A stretch of DNA of 47,672 nt from Halorubrum sp. Boch-26 (GTDB taxonomy: Archaea > Halobacteriota > Halobacteria > Halobacteriales > Haloferacaceae), in NCBI RefSeq assembly GCF_029889805.1, contig NZ_JARANT010000010.1, positions 1 through 47,672 on the forward strand, written 5' to 3'. Under the pieces are notes generated by a model. It worked only from the letters and a program-made list of their open reading frames with translations, made no database searches and had not been told where the DNA came from. The position numbers and the translations under genes were made by a program. Of this stretch, positions 14,536 to 21,870 are shown piece after piece (the stretch's first letter is position 1; each line of letters begins with the position of its first letter).

Positions 14536-15327
14536 GTGACCCGATCGAGAACGCGCGTCGACGCCCACGTGAAGGTGCTCGACGACGACGTCGTGGCCCT
14601 CGCGAAGGAGCGGGGGATCGACGCGCTCGTGTACGCGCCGCACTTCACCCGGCTCCGGACGGTCCAGAAGCGCGCGGCCCGGTACGGCGACGACGAGCTG
14701 ACGGTCGTCCCCGCCCGTGAGGTGTTCACCGGCGACTGGGGGAACCGCCGACACCTCCTCGTGCTCGGCTTAGACGAGCCCGTCCCCGACTACATCACCT
14801 TCGAGGCGGCGATGGCCGAGTTCGAGCGGCAGGACGCCGTCGTGCTCGTTCCGCATCCCGGCTTCGCCACCATCTCGCTCACCCGGCCGGAGATCGCGGC
14901 CCACGCCGAGCGGCTCGCCGCAGTGGAGACGTACAACACCAAGCTTCTCCCCCACCAGAACACACGGACCCGGCGGATCGCCGAGGTGACCGACCAGCCC
15001 GGCTTCGGCTCCTCGTACGCGCATCTGCCCGGCACCACCGGCGAGGCGTGGACCGAGTTCTCTGGCGACCTCGACGGCGCCGACGCGATCGTCGACGCCT
15101 TCCGCCAAGAGCGGCCCCGAACGGTGGTCCACCGCGGCGGGGTCGGCCACCAGCTCCGCGGCCTCCTCGAGTTCGCCCACCTCGGCTACGAGAACACCTG
15201 GGAGAAGCTCGACCGGCTGTTCCTCTCCGGCGACGAGCCGACCCTCCCGACGAACGTCGCCTACGAGGGCCGCTTCAACGACGTGAGCGTTTACTCCGGC
15301 GCGCTGTCGGACTACCGACCGAAGTGA
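14536..15327 (+). CDS. PHP-type / PHP-associated protein with a degenerate first metal motif
   Basis: This 263-residue protein resembles the PHP phosphoesterase fold. It has RVDAHVKVLDDDVV at the N-terminus, then ALVYAPHFTRL, VVPAREVFTGDW, LVPHPGF and a late SYAHLPGTTGEAWTEF. PHP enzymes normally begin with HxH, and here the first motif is HVK, so one metal ligand is replaced by Lys. Other His and Glu residues remain, so it could bind fewer metals. A GTG start at 14536 is preferred; an in-frame ATG 29 codons upstream adds only low-complexity Arg/Pro sequence. Function is unknown. It might act on a phosphoester or be non-catalytic. Confidence 0.7.
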   Translation: MTRSRTRVDAHVKVLDDDVVALAKERGIDALVYAPHFTRLRTVQKRAARYGDDELTVVPAREVFTGDWGNRRHLLVLGLDEPVPDYITFEAAMAEFERQDAVVLVPHPGFATISLTRPEIAAHAERLAAVETYNTKLLPHQNTRTRRIAEVTDQPGFGSSYAHLPGTTGEAWTEFSGDLDGADAIVDAFRQERPRTVVHRGGVGHQLRGLLEFAHLGYENTWEKLDRLFLSGDEPTLPTNVAYEGRFNDVSVYSGALSDYRPK

Positions 15328-15369
15328 GGGCGCGGCCGCCGTTTCGCGACTACACCGGGTCGAGACCGC

Positions 15370-15882
15370 TCAGATCCCGAGCCCCGCGGCCGCCTCGCTC
15401 GCGGCTCGGGTCGCGGTCGTGAAGTCGAGATCGAGCGTCACGACGTAGGTGTGGAGCGCCCAGAATCCCGCCAGCTCCAGCGCCGTGATGACCACGGTGA
15501 CGAGGTCGGCGTACTTACTGCTCGTCGTCACGCCGGAGGGGAGGCCGTACTCCGTATCCGACAAGGGGTGGAACAGCGCGATGCCGCGTCGGCTCCCGAC
15601 GAGGTCGAGGAGGTAGTGGGTCAACACGCCGATCCAGACGTACTGGAGGTTCCCGAAGACGATCGGGTACGCGACGAAGACGGCGAGCACCGGGAGGCTG
15701 TGGAGCGTCTTCCGGTGGCGCCCGAAGGCGGTGTCGACGTCGGGGAACAGCGCCCCCAAGACGATCGGCACGATGATCTGAGCGGTGGTCCGCGCCGTGG
15801 CCAAGTCGAGTCCGGGCTCGATGACGAAGCCGAGCCCGAGCGCGAGCAGGAGGGCGTTGAGGACGTGGCCGCGTTTGTTCAT
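15370..15882 (-). CDS. DUF457/YdjM-like membrane-bound metal-dependent hydrolase
   Basis: A 170-residue integral membrane protein with about four hydrophobic segments. It has the family pattern MNKRGHVLNALLLALG (His6), GALFPDVDTAFGRHRKTLHS with acidic and His residues, and GVLTHYLLDLVGSR. These resemble the LexA-regulated YdjM / DUF457 family, annotated as membrane-bound metal-dependent hydrolases, although activity is largely unproven. The start at 15882 is the MNKRGH methionine usual for this family. It is convergent with the PHP-type gene and divergent from the aminotransferase. Confidence 0.8.
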   Translation of the reverse strand: MNKRGHVLNALLLALGLGFVIEPGLDLATARTTAQIIVPIVLGALFPDVDTAFGRHRKTLHSLPVLAVFVAYPIVFGNLQYVWIGVLTHYLLDLVGSRRGIALFHPLSDTEYGLPSGVTTSSKYADLVTVVITALELAGFWALHTYVVTLDLDFTTATRAASEAAAGLGI

Positions 15883-16005
15883 GTCTCCGGGTGGCTGGGG
15901 GCGTAAGTGAAACCACCGGATCCGGGCGAACGAGGAGCGGGAGCGTCGTGACGCACGCGAGCGGTCAGTCGAAAGAGCCACGGCGGACGCCGCCCAGCGG
16001 TCGGT

Positions 16006-17148
16006 ATGGAGTACGAGGAGCCGAAGTTCTTCCACGTGATGCAGTACGCGGCCGCGGCCGACGGCGACGTCATCGACATGGTGAGCGGCAACCCCGACTG
16101 GGAGCCGCCGGCCGCGCTGCGGGAGGCGCTCCGCGGGTACGCCGACCTCCCGCCCGACGATTTCCAGTACCCGCCCAGCGAGGGGTTACTGGAGCTCCGG
16201 GAGGCGATCGCCGAGCGCCGGAGCGTCGACGTCGACCGCGTCGTCGTCACGAACGGGACCGGCGAGGCGAACTACCTCGCGATGGCGCGCGCGTTCGAGC
16301 GCGACGCCGGCGACGAAGCCGTCCTCACCGATCCCGTCTACCCCTACTACCCCGGGAAGGTGGACATGCTCGGCGGCGAATCGACGTTCGTCCCGACCGA
16401 GCGCGACGGGGGCCTCGATGTCGCGGCGATCCGCGAGGCCGCGAGCGCGGACACCGCGCTGATCGTCTTGAACACGCCGAACAACCCCACCGGCGCCGTT
16501 TACGACCTCGACGCGGTCCGCGATGTCGTCGCGGTCGCGGACGATGTCGACGCCCTCGTCGCGGTCGACGAGGTGTACGACCACTTCGACCTGACCGGCG
16601 AGTTCGAGTCCGCGCTGACGCTGGAGTCGGACCGCGTGATAGTCACCAGCGGCTTCTCGAAGTCGATGGCGATAACGGGGTTCCGGGTGGGGTACGGGGT
16701 GTTCCCCGACGAGCACGTCGGCGACGCGAAGACGCGGCACATGCTCGTGAACGTCGCCGGCGCCCGCCCCTCGCAGTACGCGGTCCACCACGCGCTCGCG
16801 GAGACGCCGCCCGAGTACTACGCGGAGGCCCGCGAGCTGCTCGCGAAGCGCGCGGACGCGTTCACCGACGCACTCGACGCGGCCGGCGCCGAGTACAGCC
16901 GCCCCGAGGGCGCCTTCTACGTGCTCGCGCGCTTCGAGGGGTTCCCCGGGACGATGGCGAACGTGAAGCGGCTGGTCGACGAGGCCGGCGTCGCGGGGAT
17001 GCCGGGCGAGGCGTTCGGGGACGCGCGCGACGAGTGGATCCGGTTCGCTCTCGTCACCCCGCGCACCGTCGAGGCCGCGGAGCGCCTCGCCGACTACTTC
17101 GCCGACGGCGCGCCGGAAGCGACGGAAGCACCGACCGACTCACGATGA
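16006..17148 (+). CDS. Class I/II PLP-dependent aminotransferase
   Basis: This 380-residue fold-type I aminotransferase has the substrate-binding SGNPDWEPPAALRE near the N-terminus and the cofactor-binding NGTGEANYLAMARAF. Next come LNTPNNPTGAVYDLDAV, VDEVYDHF and the PLP-lysine segment SGFSKSMAITGFRVGYG. The late Arg in WIRFALVTP is the substrate-carboxylate binder. It is complete with all key residues, and probably transfers amino groups from aspartate, alanine or a similar amino acid to 2-oxoglutarate. It overlaps the thioesterase gene by 4 bp (ATGA), so the two are coupled. Confidence 0.87.
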   Translation: MEYEEPKFFHVMQYAAAADGDVIDMVSGNPDWEPPAALREALRGYADLPPDDFQYPPSEGLLELREAIAERRSVDVDRVVVTNGTGEANYLAMARAFERDAGDEAVLTDPVYPYYPGKVDMLGGESTFVPTERDGGLDVAAIREAASADTALIVLNTPNNPTGAVYDLDAVRDVVAVADDVDALVAVDEVYDHFDLTGEFESALTLESDRVIVTSGFSKSMAITGFRVGYGVFPDEHVGDAKTRHMLVNVAGARPSQYAVHHALAETPPEYYAEARELLAKRADAFTDALDAAGAEYSRPEGAFYVLARFEGFPGTMANVKRLVDEAGVAGMPGEAFGDARDEWIRFALVTPRTVEAAERLADYFADGAPEATEAPTDSR

Positions 17149-17648
17149 GCGACGGGGACAGCGACAGCGACGAGGACGGCGACAGCGACGAGGACGGCGG
17201 CAGCGACGGCGATATCCTCGACTACTTCAACCGGAGCCCGTACCGCGACCTGCTCGACATCGAGGTGACCGAGGCCGCGGAGGGGCGGGCCGCCGGACGA
17301 CTGCGGTTCGGCGAGAAGCACTCCTCGAACCGCCGAGCGGCGATCGCGCAGGGCGGCGTCGCCTTCTCGCTGGCCGACAGCGTCGCCGGCGCGGCCGCGA
17401 CCTCGCTGGTCGGGTTTCCGACGCCGACGATCGACTTCCGGATCGACTACCTCGCGCCCGCGACCGACGACCTCGTCGCGACCGCCGAGGCGGTCCGCGA
17501 GGGCGGCGAGACCGCCGTCGTCGACGTGGAGGTCGTCCAACCCGAGGGCGACGGGAGCGGCGACGGGAAAGTCGCCGTCGGCAGAGGCGTGTACAAGACC
17601 AGCGACCTCCCGGACGACGCGCCGTGGGACCTCGATCAGGGGGAGTGA
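17145..17648 (+). CDS. Hotdog-fold PaaI-type acyl-CoA thioesterase
   Basis: A 167-residue protein. Residues 1-23 are an acidic repeat of Ser/Asp/Glu/Gly (a near-tandem 18-bp repeat in DNA). The hotdog domain starts at YFNRSPYRDLLDIEV. The motif RRAAIAQGGVAFSLADSVAG corresponds to the PaaI family HGG segment, with Gln at the usual His/Asn position, and IDFRIDYLAPA is the conserved strand. PaaI-type thioesterases hydrolyse acyl-CoA or aryl-CoA thioesters. The substrate is unknown. The ATG overlaps the aminotransferase stop, which implies co-translation, but no pathway link is evident. Confidence 0.83.
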   Translation: MSDGDSDSDEDGDSDEDGGSDGDILDYFNRSPYRDLLDIEVTEAAEGRAAGRLRFGEKHSSNRRAAIAQGGVAFSLADSVAGAAATSLVGFPTPTIDFRIDYLAPATDDLVATAEAVREGGETAVVDVEVVQPEGDGSGDGKVAVGRGVYKTSDLPDDAPWDLDQGE

Positions 17649-17676
17649 CGAATTTGCGGTCGGCGCGCGCCTCCGA

Positions 17677-17694
17677 GCGCCCTGATAAGGGCGC
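17677..17694 (+). terminator. Perfect 7-bp hairpin after the thioesterase
   Basis: GCGCCCT, loop GATA, AGGGCGC lies 29 nt after the stop codon. A GATA tetraloop on a perfect GC stem would be stable in RNA, but no U-run follows, so a termination role is only possible. Confidence 0.35.
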
Positions 17695-17717
17695 GAGGTG
17701 CGCGCGCGAGGGACGCG

Positions 17718-17974
17718 GCGACCGGAGGGAGCCGCGAGGCTGGGGAGGCGTGAGGCCGCGGTCCCGCGAGCGACCGGAGGGAGCGAGCGGGAGCACGGAA
17801 GTCGCAGCGCCGAGCGTTGCGAGACCGTCGGTCTCGCAGGCAGTCGGGCGAAGCCCGGCGACGAAGCGAGGCGACCGTCTTCCGGCGGTGTTGTGCGGTC
17901 GGGTGGGGCTCAAAGGGGCAGTCGCGAGGACGAAGACGGGCGACGTGAGGACCGCAGGAGCGAACGGAGTGAGC
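17718..17974 (+). repeat. Three scattered copies of GCGAMCGGAGKGAGC
   Basis: GCGACCGGAGGGAGC occurs at 17718-17732 and 17770-17784, and GCGAACGGAGTGAGC at 17960-17974. GAGGACCGCAG also occurs twice, at 17947-17957 and 17978-17988. Words like these recur in haloarchaeal intergenic DNA from memory. Confidence 0.7.
17819..17857 (+). repeat. Two adjacent small hairpins
   Basis: GCGAGACC-GTC-GGTCTCGC (17819-17837) is a perfect 8-bp stem with a 3-nt loop. It is followed by CGGGC-GAA-GCCCG (17845-17857), a perfect 5-bp stem with a GAA loop. Such adjacent tight stems are typical of structured RNA or recombination substrates. Confidence 0.6.
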
Positions 17975-18021
17975 GACGAGGACCGCAGCGAGCCCATCGC
18001 CTCCTCGCGACTGGGGCTTTG
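17911..18021. repeat. 20-bp inverted repeat enclosing 71 nt
   Basis: The arm at 17911-17930 reads CAAAGGGGCAGTCGCGAGGA. The arm at 18002-18021 is its reverse complement at 17 of 20 positions, with 11 consecutive matches in the inner part. It could fold as one long hairpin or represent terminal inverted repeats of a tiny degenerate element. Confidence 0.75.
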
Positions 18022-18095
18022 GCGGTGTGCTCCGTCACAGCGATTTCAACGAAGTAGAGCCGAGCGGCTGGGGCGTTGGAGGTATTCACCGGCAG
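18011..18095 (+). repeat. 28-nt imperfect direct repeat, period 57 bp
   Basis: CTGGGGCTTTGGCGGTGTGC and the next 8 nt (18011-18038) recur at 18068-18095 with about 21 of 28 positions identical. The two lie at the right side of the non-coding region, before the CTTATAAA stretch. Confidence 0.65.
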
Positions 18096-18145
18096 TACAT
18101 CGTTCGCTACTTATAAATCAGCAGTTCGGACGCCACGAGCCACCT

Positions 18146-18790
18146 CTAGCCGAAGTTCTCGACCTTCGCGGCGTCGGCGTCGCCGCCGGCGGCCTCGACC
18201 GCGGCCTCGGCGTCGGCGACCAGATCGGCGAAGCCGTACACGAAGACGGTCTCGCCCTCGATTCCCGTCAGCGCCTCGGCGACCGCGTCGTCCAGTTCCT
18301 CCGCCGCGTCGAGCAGATGGACCGCGCCCCCGCGCTCGTCCAGCCGCTCTAACCGGTTCGGGTGCGACACGTCGTCGTCGCGGTAGACGACCGCGGCCTC
18401 GGCGCCGTCGTCGAGCGCGCGCTCCGCGATGGCGACCGCCGGCCCGACGCCCGGCCCGCCGGCGATCACGACCGCGCGCGGCTCGCCGTCGTAGTACTGG
18501 TCGCCGAACGGCCCGGAGAGCGTCATCTCGGTGCCGGCCTCGGCGTCGGCGAGGAACGCGGAGAAGTCACCGCCCTCCTCGGGGTCGATCCCGACCGTGA
18601 CCTCGAAGGTGTCGCCGACGGTCGGCGACGAGAGGGTGTAAAAGCGGGCGACCGACTCGCCGTCGATCTCCGTGCCGAGCTTCACGAACTGACCGGGTTC
18701 CGCGGCGAATCCGTCGGGCGCGTCGAACCGGAGGGCGTACGTGTCGCGGCCGACCGACTCGACCGCGCTGACCGTCGCTGTCGTGTCCAT
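18146..18790 (-). CDS. Ferredoxin-NADP reductase-like flavoprotein (FNR family)
   Basis: A 214-residue flavin reductase. The FAD domain has RFYTLSSP (the RxYS/T motif) followed by a flavin-contacting strand. The NAD(P) domain has VIAGGPGVGPAVAIAERAL and a short C-terminal aromatic-poor end. It probably moves electrons between NAD(P)H and a ferredoxin, flavodoxin or other acceptor. It lacks its own [2Fe-2S] domain. It is divergent from the ferredoxin-linked 2-oxoacid oxidoreductase across 290 bp, which makes a ferredoxin partner attractive but unproven. The ATG at 18790 starts the beta-barrel directly; an upstream in-frame ATG adds eight residues. Confidence 0.82.
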   Translation of the reverse strand: MDTTATVSAVESVGRDTYALRFDAPDGFAAEPGQFVKLGTEIDGESVARFYTLSSPTVGDTFEVTVGIDPEEGGDFSAFLADAEAGTEMTLSGPFGDQYYDGEPRAVVIAGGPGVGPAVAIAERALDDGAEAAVVYRDDDVSHPNRLERLDERGGAVHLLDAAEELDDAVAEALTGIEGETVFVYGFADLVADAEAAVEAAGGDADAAKVENFG

Positions 18791-18923
18791 ACGTTCGATC
18801 CGGCCGGCGGACACAAACGTGTTCCCGTCGGCGCCGGTGCTGCCCGTGCCGAAACGTCGAGCCCCGCCACGGACCGTTCGACGAACGTCGAAAGATGATG
18901 CGACGAAGTGGGTCGATCATGAG

Positions 18924-18940
18924 GAATGTGGGAAACATTC
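18924..18940. promoter_or_regulatory. Inverted repeat GAATGT-N5-ACATTC in the divergent FNR/korA intergenic region
   Basis: A perfect 6-bp inverted repeat with a 5-nt spacer lies in an AT-rich island between divergent redox genes. ATTCG also recurs at 18937, 18961 and 18991. It is a plausible operator for a dimeric regulator of one or both genes. It is about 134 nt from the FNR start and 141 nt from korA. Confidence 0.35.
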
Positions 18941-19046
18941 GTCCAATTAAACTCCGCGCTATTCGAATTTATCGCCGTATAAGTGACAATATTCGCGAAG
19001 CAGTGATCGAACGTCTGATAATGAGTTGGTGGCTCCTTCCAGAAGC

Positions 19047-19053
19047 CTTTTGA
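19047..19053 (+). promoter_or_regulatory. TATA-like element of korAB
   Basis: CTTTTGA is centred about 31 nt before the ATG at 19081, a reasonable position for a short-leader or leaderless promoter. Confidence 0.4.
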
Positions 19054-19080
19054 TGAATCCGGCGAAAGCCCCGTCATAGC

Positions 19081-20838
19081 ATGGCTGCGGACTTCAACTG
19101 GGCCGTCGGCGGGGAGGCCGGCGACGGCATCGACTCGACCGGGAAGATCTTCGCGCAAGCGCTCTCTCGGGCGGGTCGACACGTGTTCACGTCGAAGGAC
19201 TTCGCCTCGCGGATCCGGGGCGGCTACACCGCCTACAAGGTGCGGACCTCCGTCGACAAGGTACAGAGCGTCGTTGACCGGCTCGACGTGCTCATCGCGT
19301 TGACCCCGCGGACCATCGAGGAGAACCTCGACGAGCTCCACGAGGGGTCGGTGATCATCTACGACGGCGAACGGACCACGATGCAGGACGTCGAGATCCC
19401 CGGGGAGATGACCGGGATCGACGTCCCGCTCAAGCGACTCGCTGAAGAGGCCGGCGGGGCGATCATGCGGAACGTCGTCGCGCTCGGCGCGGCCTGCGAG
19501 GTCGCTGCGTTCCCCATCGAGAACCTCGACTCCGCCCTCGAGAAGCGGTTCAAAGACAAGGGGCAGAAGCTCGTCGACAACAACAAGGAGGCCGCCCGCG
19601 CGGGGCGGTCGTACGTCGCCGAGGAGTTCGACCACGAGTTCGACTACGACTTGGAGACCACCGACGCGGACTACGTCCTCCTCAACGGCGACGAGGCCAT
19701 CGGGATGGGCGCCATCGCGGCCGGTTGCCGCTTTTACGCCGGCTACCCGATCACGCCCGCGACCGACGTGATGACGTACCTCACGGGTCGAATCGAGCGC
19801 TACGGCGGCCACGTCGTGCAGGCGGAAGACGAGCTCTCCGCGATCAACATGGCGCTCGGCGCGGCCCGCGGAGGCGCGCGGTCGATGACCGCGACTTCCG
19901 GGCCCGGGATCGACCTGATGACGGAAACGTTCGGGCTCATCGCCACCTCGGAGACGCCGCTCGTCATCTGTAACGTGATGCGGTCCGGTCCCTCGACCGG
20001 GATGCCGACGAAACAGGAGCAGGGCGACCTGAACGGGATGTTGTACGGCGGCCACGGCGAGATCCCCCGGTTCGTGCTCGCGCCGACGACGATCGACGAG
20101 TGCTTCTGGAAGACCGTCGAGGCGTTCAACCTCGCCGAGAAGTACCAGCTCCCCGTCTACCTCACCGCCGACCTCTCGATGGCGGTCACCGAACAGACGT
20201 TCTCCCCGGAGACCTTCGACATGGACGAGGTCGAGGTCGACCGCGGCTTCGTCGTCGACGAGGCCGACATCGACGACCACATGAGCGACTCCGGCGGCTT
20301 CCAACCCCACGAGATCACCGACGACGGGATCTCGCCGCGGGCGTTCCCCGGCACCGCCGACGGCGCGCACATGTCTACCGGCCTCGAACACGACGAGCAG
20401 GGCCGGCGGACCGAGGACACGGAGATGCGCGTCGAACAGGTCGACAAGCGCAACCGGAAGGTCGAGACGGCCCGCGATCGCGAGGACTGGAGCCCGCGCG
20501 AGCTCGGCGATTCCGACGCCGAAACCCTCGTTATCACGTGGGGATCGAACGAGGGCGCGCTCGGCGAGGCGGTCGACCTCCTCGACGACGAGGGGATCGA
20601 CGTGCGGGTGCTTTCGGTCCCGTACATCTTCCCGCGGCCGGACCTCACCGACGACGTGCAGAGCGCCGACGATGTCATCGTCGTCGAGTGCAACGAACAG
20701 GGACAGTTCGCCGACTTGGTCGAACACGACGTGCTCGCGCGCGTCGACCGGATTAACAAGTACAACGGCGTGCGTTTCAAGGCCGACGAACTCGCAGACG
20801 ACATCAAGGCGGCCCTCGCGGAGGGGGCGGAGGCGTAA
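19081..20838 (+). CDS. korA: 2-oxoacid:ferredoxin oxidoreductase alpha subunit (KorA-like)
   Basis: A 585-residue fused gamma-alpha subunit. Residues about 8-190 form the gamma domain (GGEAGDGIDSTGKIFAQAL, SRIRGGYTAYKVRTS). The alpha domain follows with CRFYAGYPITPATDVMTYL and TATSGPGIDLMTETFGL, and a C-terminal segment ends in VVECNEQGQFADLVEHDV. With the beta subunit it decarboxylates a 2-oxoacid with CoA and reduces ferredoxin. The short length (585/287) and placement near citrate synthase suggest 2-oxoglutarate rather than pyruvate, but PorA cannot be excluded by reading alone. The gene is 3 bp upstream of korB. Confidence 0.85.
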   Translation: MAADFNWAVGGEAGDGIDSTGKIFAQALSRAGRHVFTSKDFASRIRGGYTAYKVRTSVDKVQSVVDRLDVLIALTPRTIEENLDELHEGSVIIYDGERTTMQDVEIPGEMTGIDVPLKRLAEEAGGAIMRNVVALGAACEVAAFPIENLDSALEKRFKDKGQKLVDNNKEAARAGRSYVAEEFDHEFDYDLETTDADYVLLNGDEAIGMGAIAAGCRFYAGYPITPATDVMTYLTGRIERYGGHVVQAEDELSAINMALGAARGGARSMTATSGPGIDLMTETFGLIATSETPLVICNVMRSGPSTGMPTKQEQGDLNGMLYGGHGEIPRFVLAPTTIDECFWKTVEAFNLAEKYQLPVYLTADLSMAVTEQTFSPETFDMDEVEVDRGFVVDEADIDDHMSDSGGFQPHEITDDGISPRAFPGTADGAHMSTGLEHDEQGRRTEDTEMRVEQVDKRNRKVETARDREDWSPRELGDSDAETLVITWGSNEGALGEAVDLLDDEGIDVRVLSVPYIFPRPDLTDDVQSADDVIVVECNEQGQFADLVEHDVLARVDRINKYNGVRFKADELADDIKAALAEGAEA

Positions 20839-20841
20839 CCA

Positions 20842-21705
20842 ATGAGCTCAGACATTCGATTCACCGACTTCAAGTCCGACAAACAGCCGACGTGGTGTCC
20901 GGGATGCGGCGACTTCGGCACCATGAACGGGATGATGAAGGCCCTCGCGGAGACGGGCAACGACCCCGACAACACCTTCGTCGTCGCCGGTATCGGCTGT
21001 TCAGGAAAGATCGGCACGTACATGCACAGCTACGCGCTCCACGGCGTTCACGGACGCGCGCTCCCCGTCGGCACCGGCGTCAAGATGGCCCGGCCAGACA
21101 TCGAAGTGATGGTCGCCGGCGGCGACGGCGACGGCTACTCCATCGGCGCGGGCCACTTCGTCCACGCCGTCCGGCGCAACGTCGACATGACGTACGTCGT
21201 GATGGACAACCGGATCTACGGGCTGACGAAGGGGCAGGCGTCGCCCACCTCGCGCGAGGACTTCGAGACGTCGACGAGTCCCGACGGGCCGAAACAGCCC
21301 CCGGTCAACCCGCACGCGCTGGCGCTGGCGTCGGGCGCGACGTTCATCGCGCAGTCGTTCTCCTCGGACGCGCTCCGCCATCAGGAGATCATTCAGAAGG
21401 CGGTCGAGCACGACGGCTTCGGCTTCGTGAACGTCTACTCGCCCTGCGTCACCTTCAACGACGTGGACACCTACGACTACTTCCGCGACTCGCTGGTCGA
21501 TTTAAAAGAGACCGACCACGACCCGAGCGACCGCGAGGACGCAAAAGATGTCATCCTGAACTCGGATCAGGAGTACCAGGGCGTCATCTACCAGGACGAG
21601 GACTCCGTGCCGTACCACGAGCAGCACGGCGTCGACGAGGACATGTCCGTCATTCCGGACGGCGCGCCTGAGGGCGCGACGGATCTCGTCCGCGAGTTCT
21701 ACTGA
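20842..21705 (+). CDS. korB: 2-oxoacid:ferredoxin oxidoreductase beta subunit (KorB-like)
   Basis: A 287-residue TPP- and [4Fe-4S]-binding subunit. TWCPGCGDFG supplies two cysteines, with others in GIGCSGK and YSPCVTF. The TPP/Mg motif is GGDGDGYSIGAGHFVHAVRR to VVMDNRIYGLTKGQ. All of these are intact. It completes the active site with KorA and passes electrons to ferredoxin. Haloarchaea use these oxidoreductases instead of lipoate-dependent dehydrogenase complexes for pyruvate and 2-oxoglutarate (established knowledge). The 3-bp spacing from korA indicates a single transcript. Confidence 0.87.
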   Translation: MSSDIRFTDFKSDKQPTWCPGCGDFGTMNGMMKALAETGNDPDNTFVVAGIGCSGKIGTYMHSYALHGVHGRALPVGTGVKMARPDIEVMVAGGDGDGYSIGAGHFVHAVRRNVDMTYVVMDNRIYGLTKGQASPTSREDFETSTSPDGPKQPPVNPHALALASGATFIAQSFSSDALRHQEIIQKAVEHDGFGFVNVYSPCVTFNDVDTYDYFRDSLVDLKETDHDPSDREDAKDVILNSDQEYQGVIYQDEDSVPYHEQHGVDEDMSVIPDGAPEGATDLVREFY

Positions 21706-21870
21706 CGGCGCCGTCCGCTTTCCGAGCCGATTTTCCGCCGGCGACGGCCGCGGCGGCCACCGACATTCCGACCTCACCGAACAGCCAAATTCCGGCGGCC
21801 GAGCCGGGTCAGGCCCTGATCGCGACCGGTTTCAGCAAGCCTAATTACGTGGGTCCGTTTTAACTGGTAC

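Larger units (their letters stand above)
17649..18145. other. 500-bp structured, repeat-rich non-coding region
   Basis: No convincing gene lies here. The sequence is purine-rich on the plus strand (many GAGCGA, GGAGGGAGC and GAGGACCGC words). It holds several short perfect hairpins, a 20-bp inverted repeat enclosing 71 nt, a 28-nt imperfect direct repeat and an AT-rich spot CTTATAAA near 18111. The two flanking genes converge on it: the thioesterase ends at its left and the FNR-like gene ends at its right. It could be a dispersed haloarchaeal intergenic element, a degenerate mobile element, or a template for structured RNA. Confidence 0.6.

Noticed and set aside
17649-18145. CRISPR array in the repeat-rich intergenic region.
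   Set aside because: Repeats are few, imperfect and unevenly spaced, and there are no cas genes nearby.
18682-20727. Long minus-strand open frame (681 codons) opposite korA.
   Set aside because: It is a GC-rich shadow of korA; the antisense translation lacks domains and is Arg/Val/Asp-rich as expected from codon bias.
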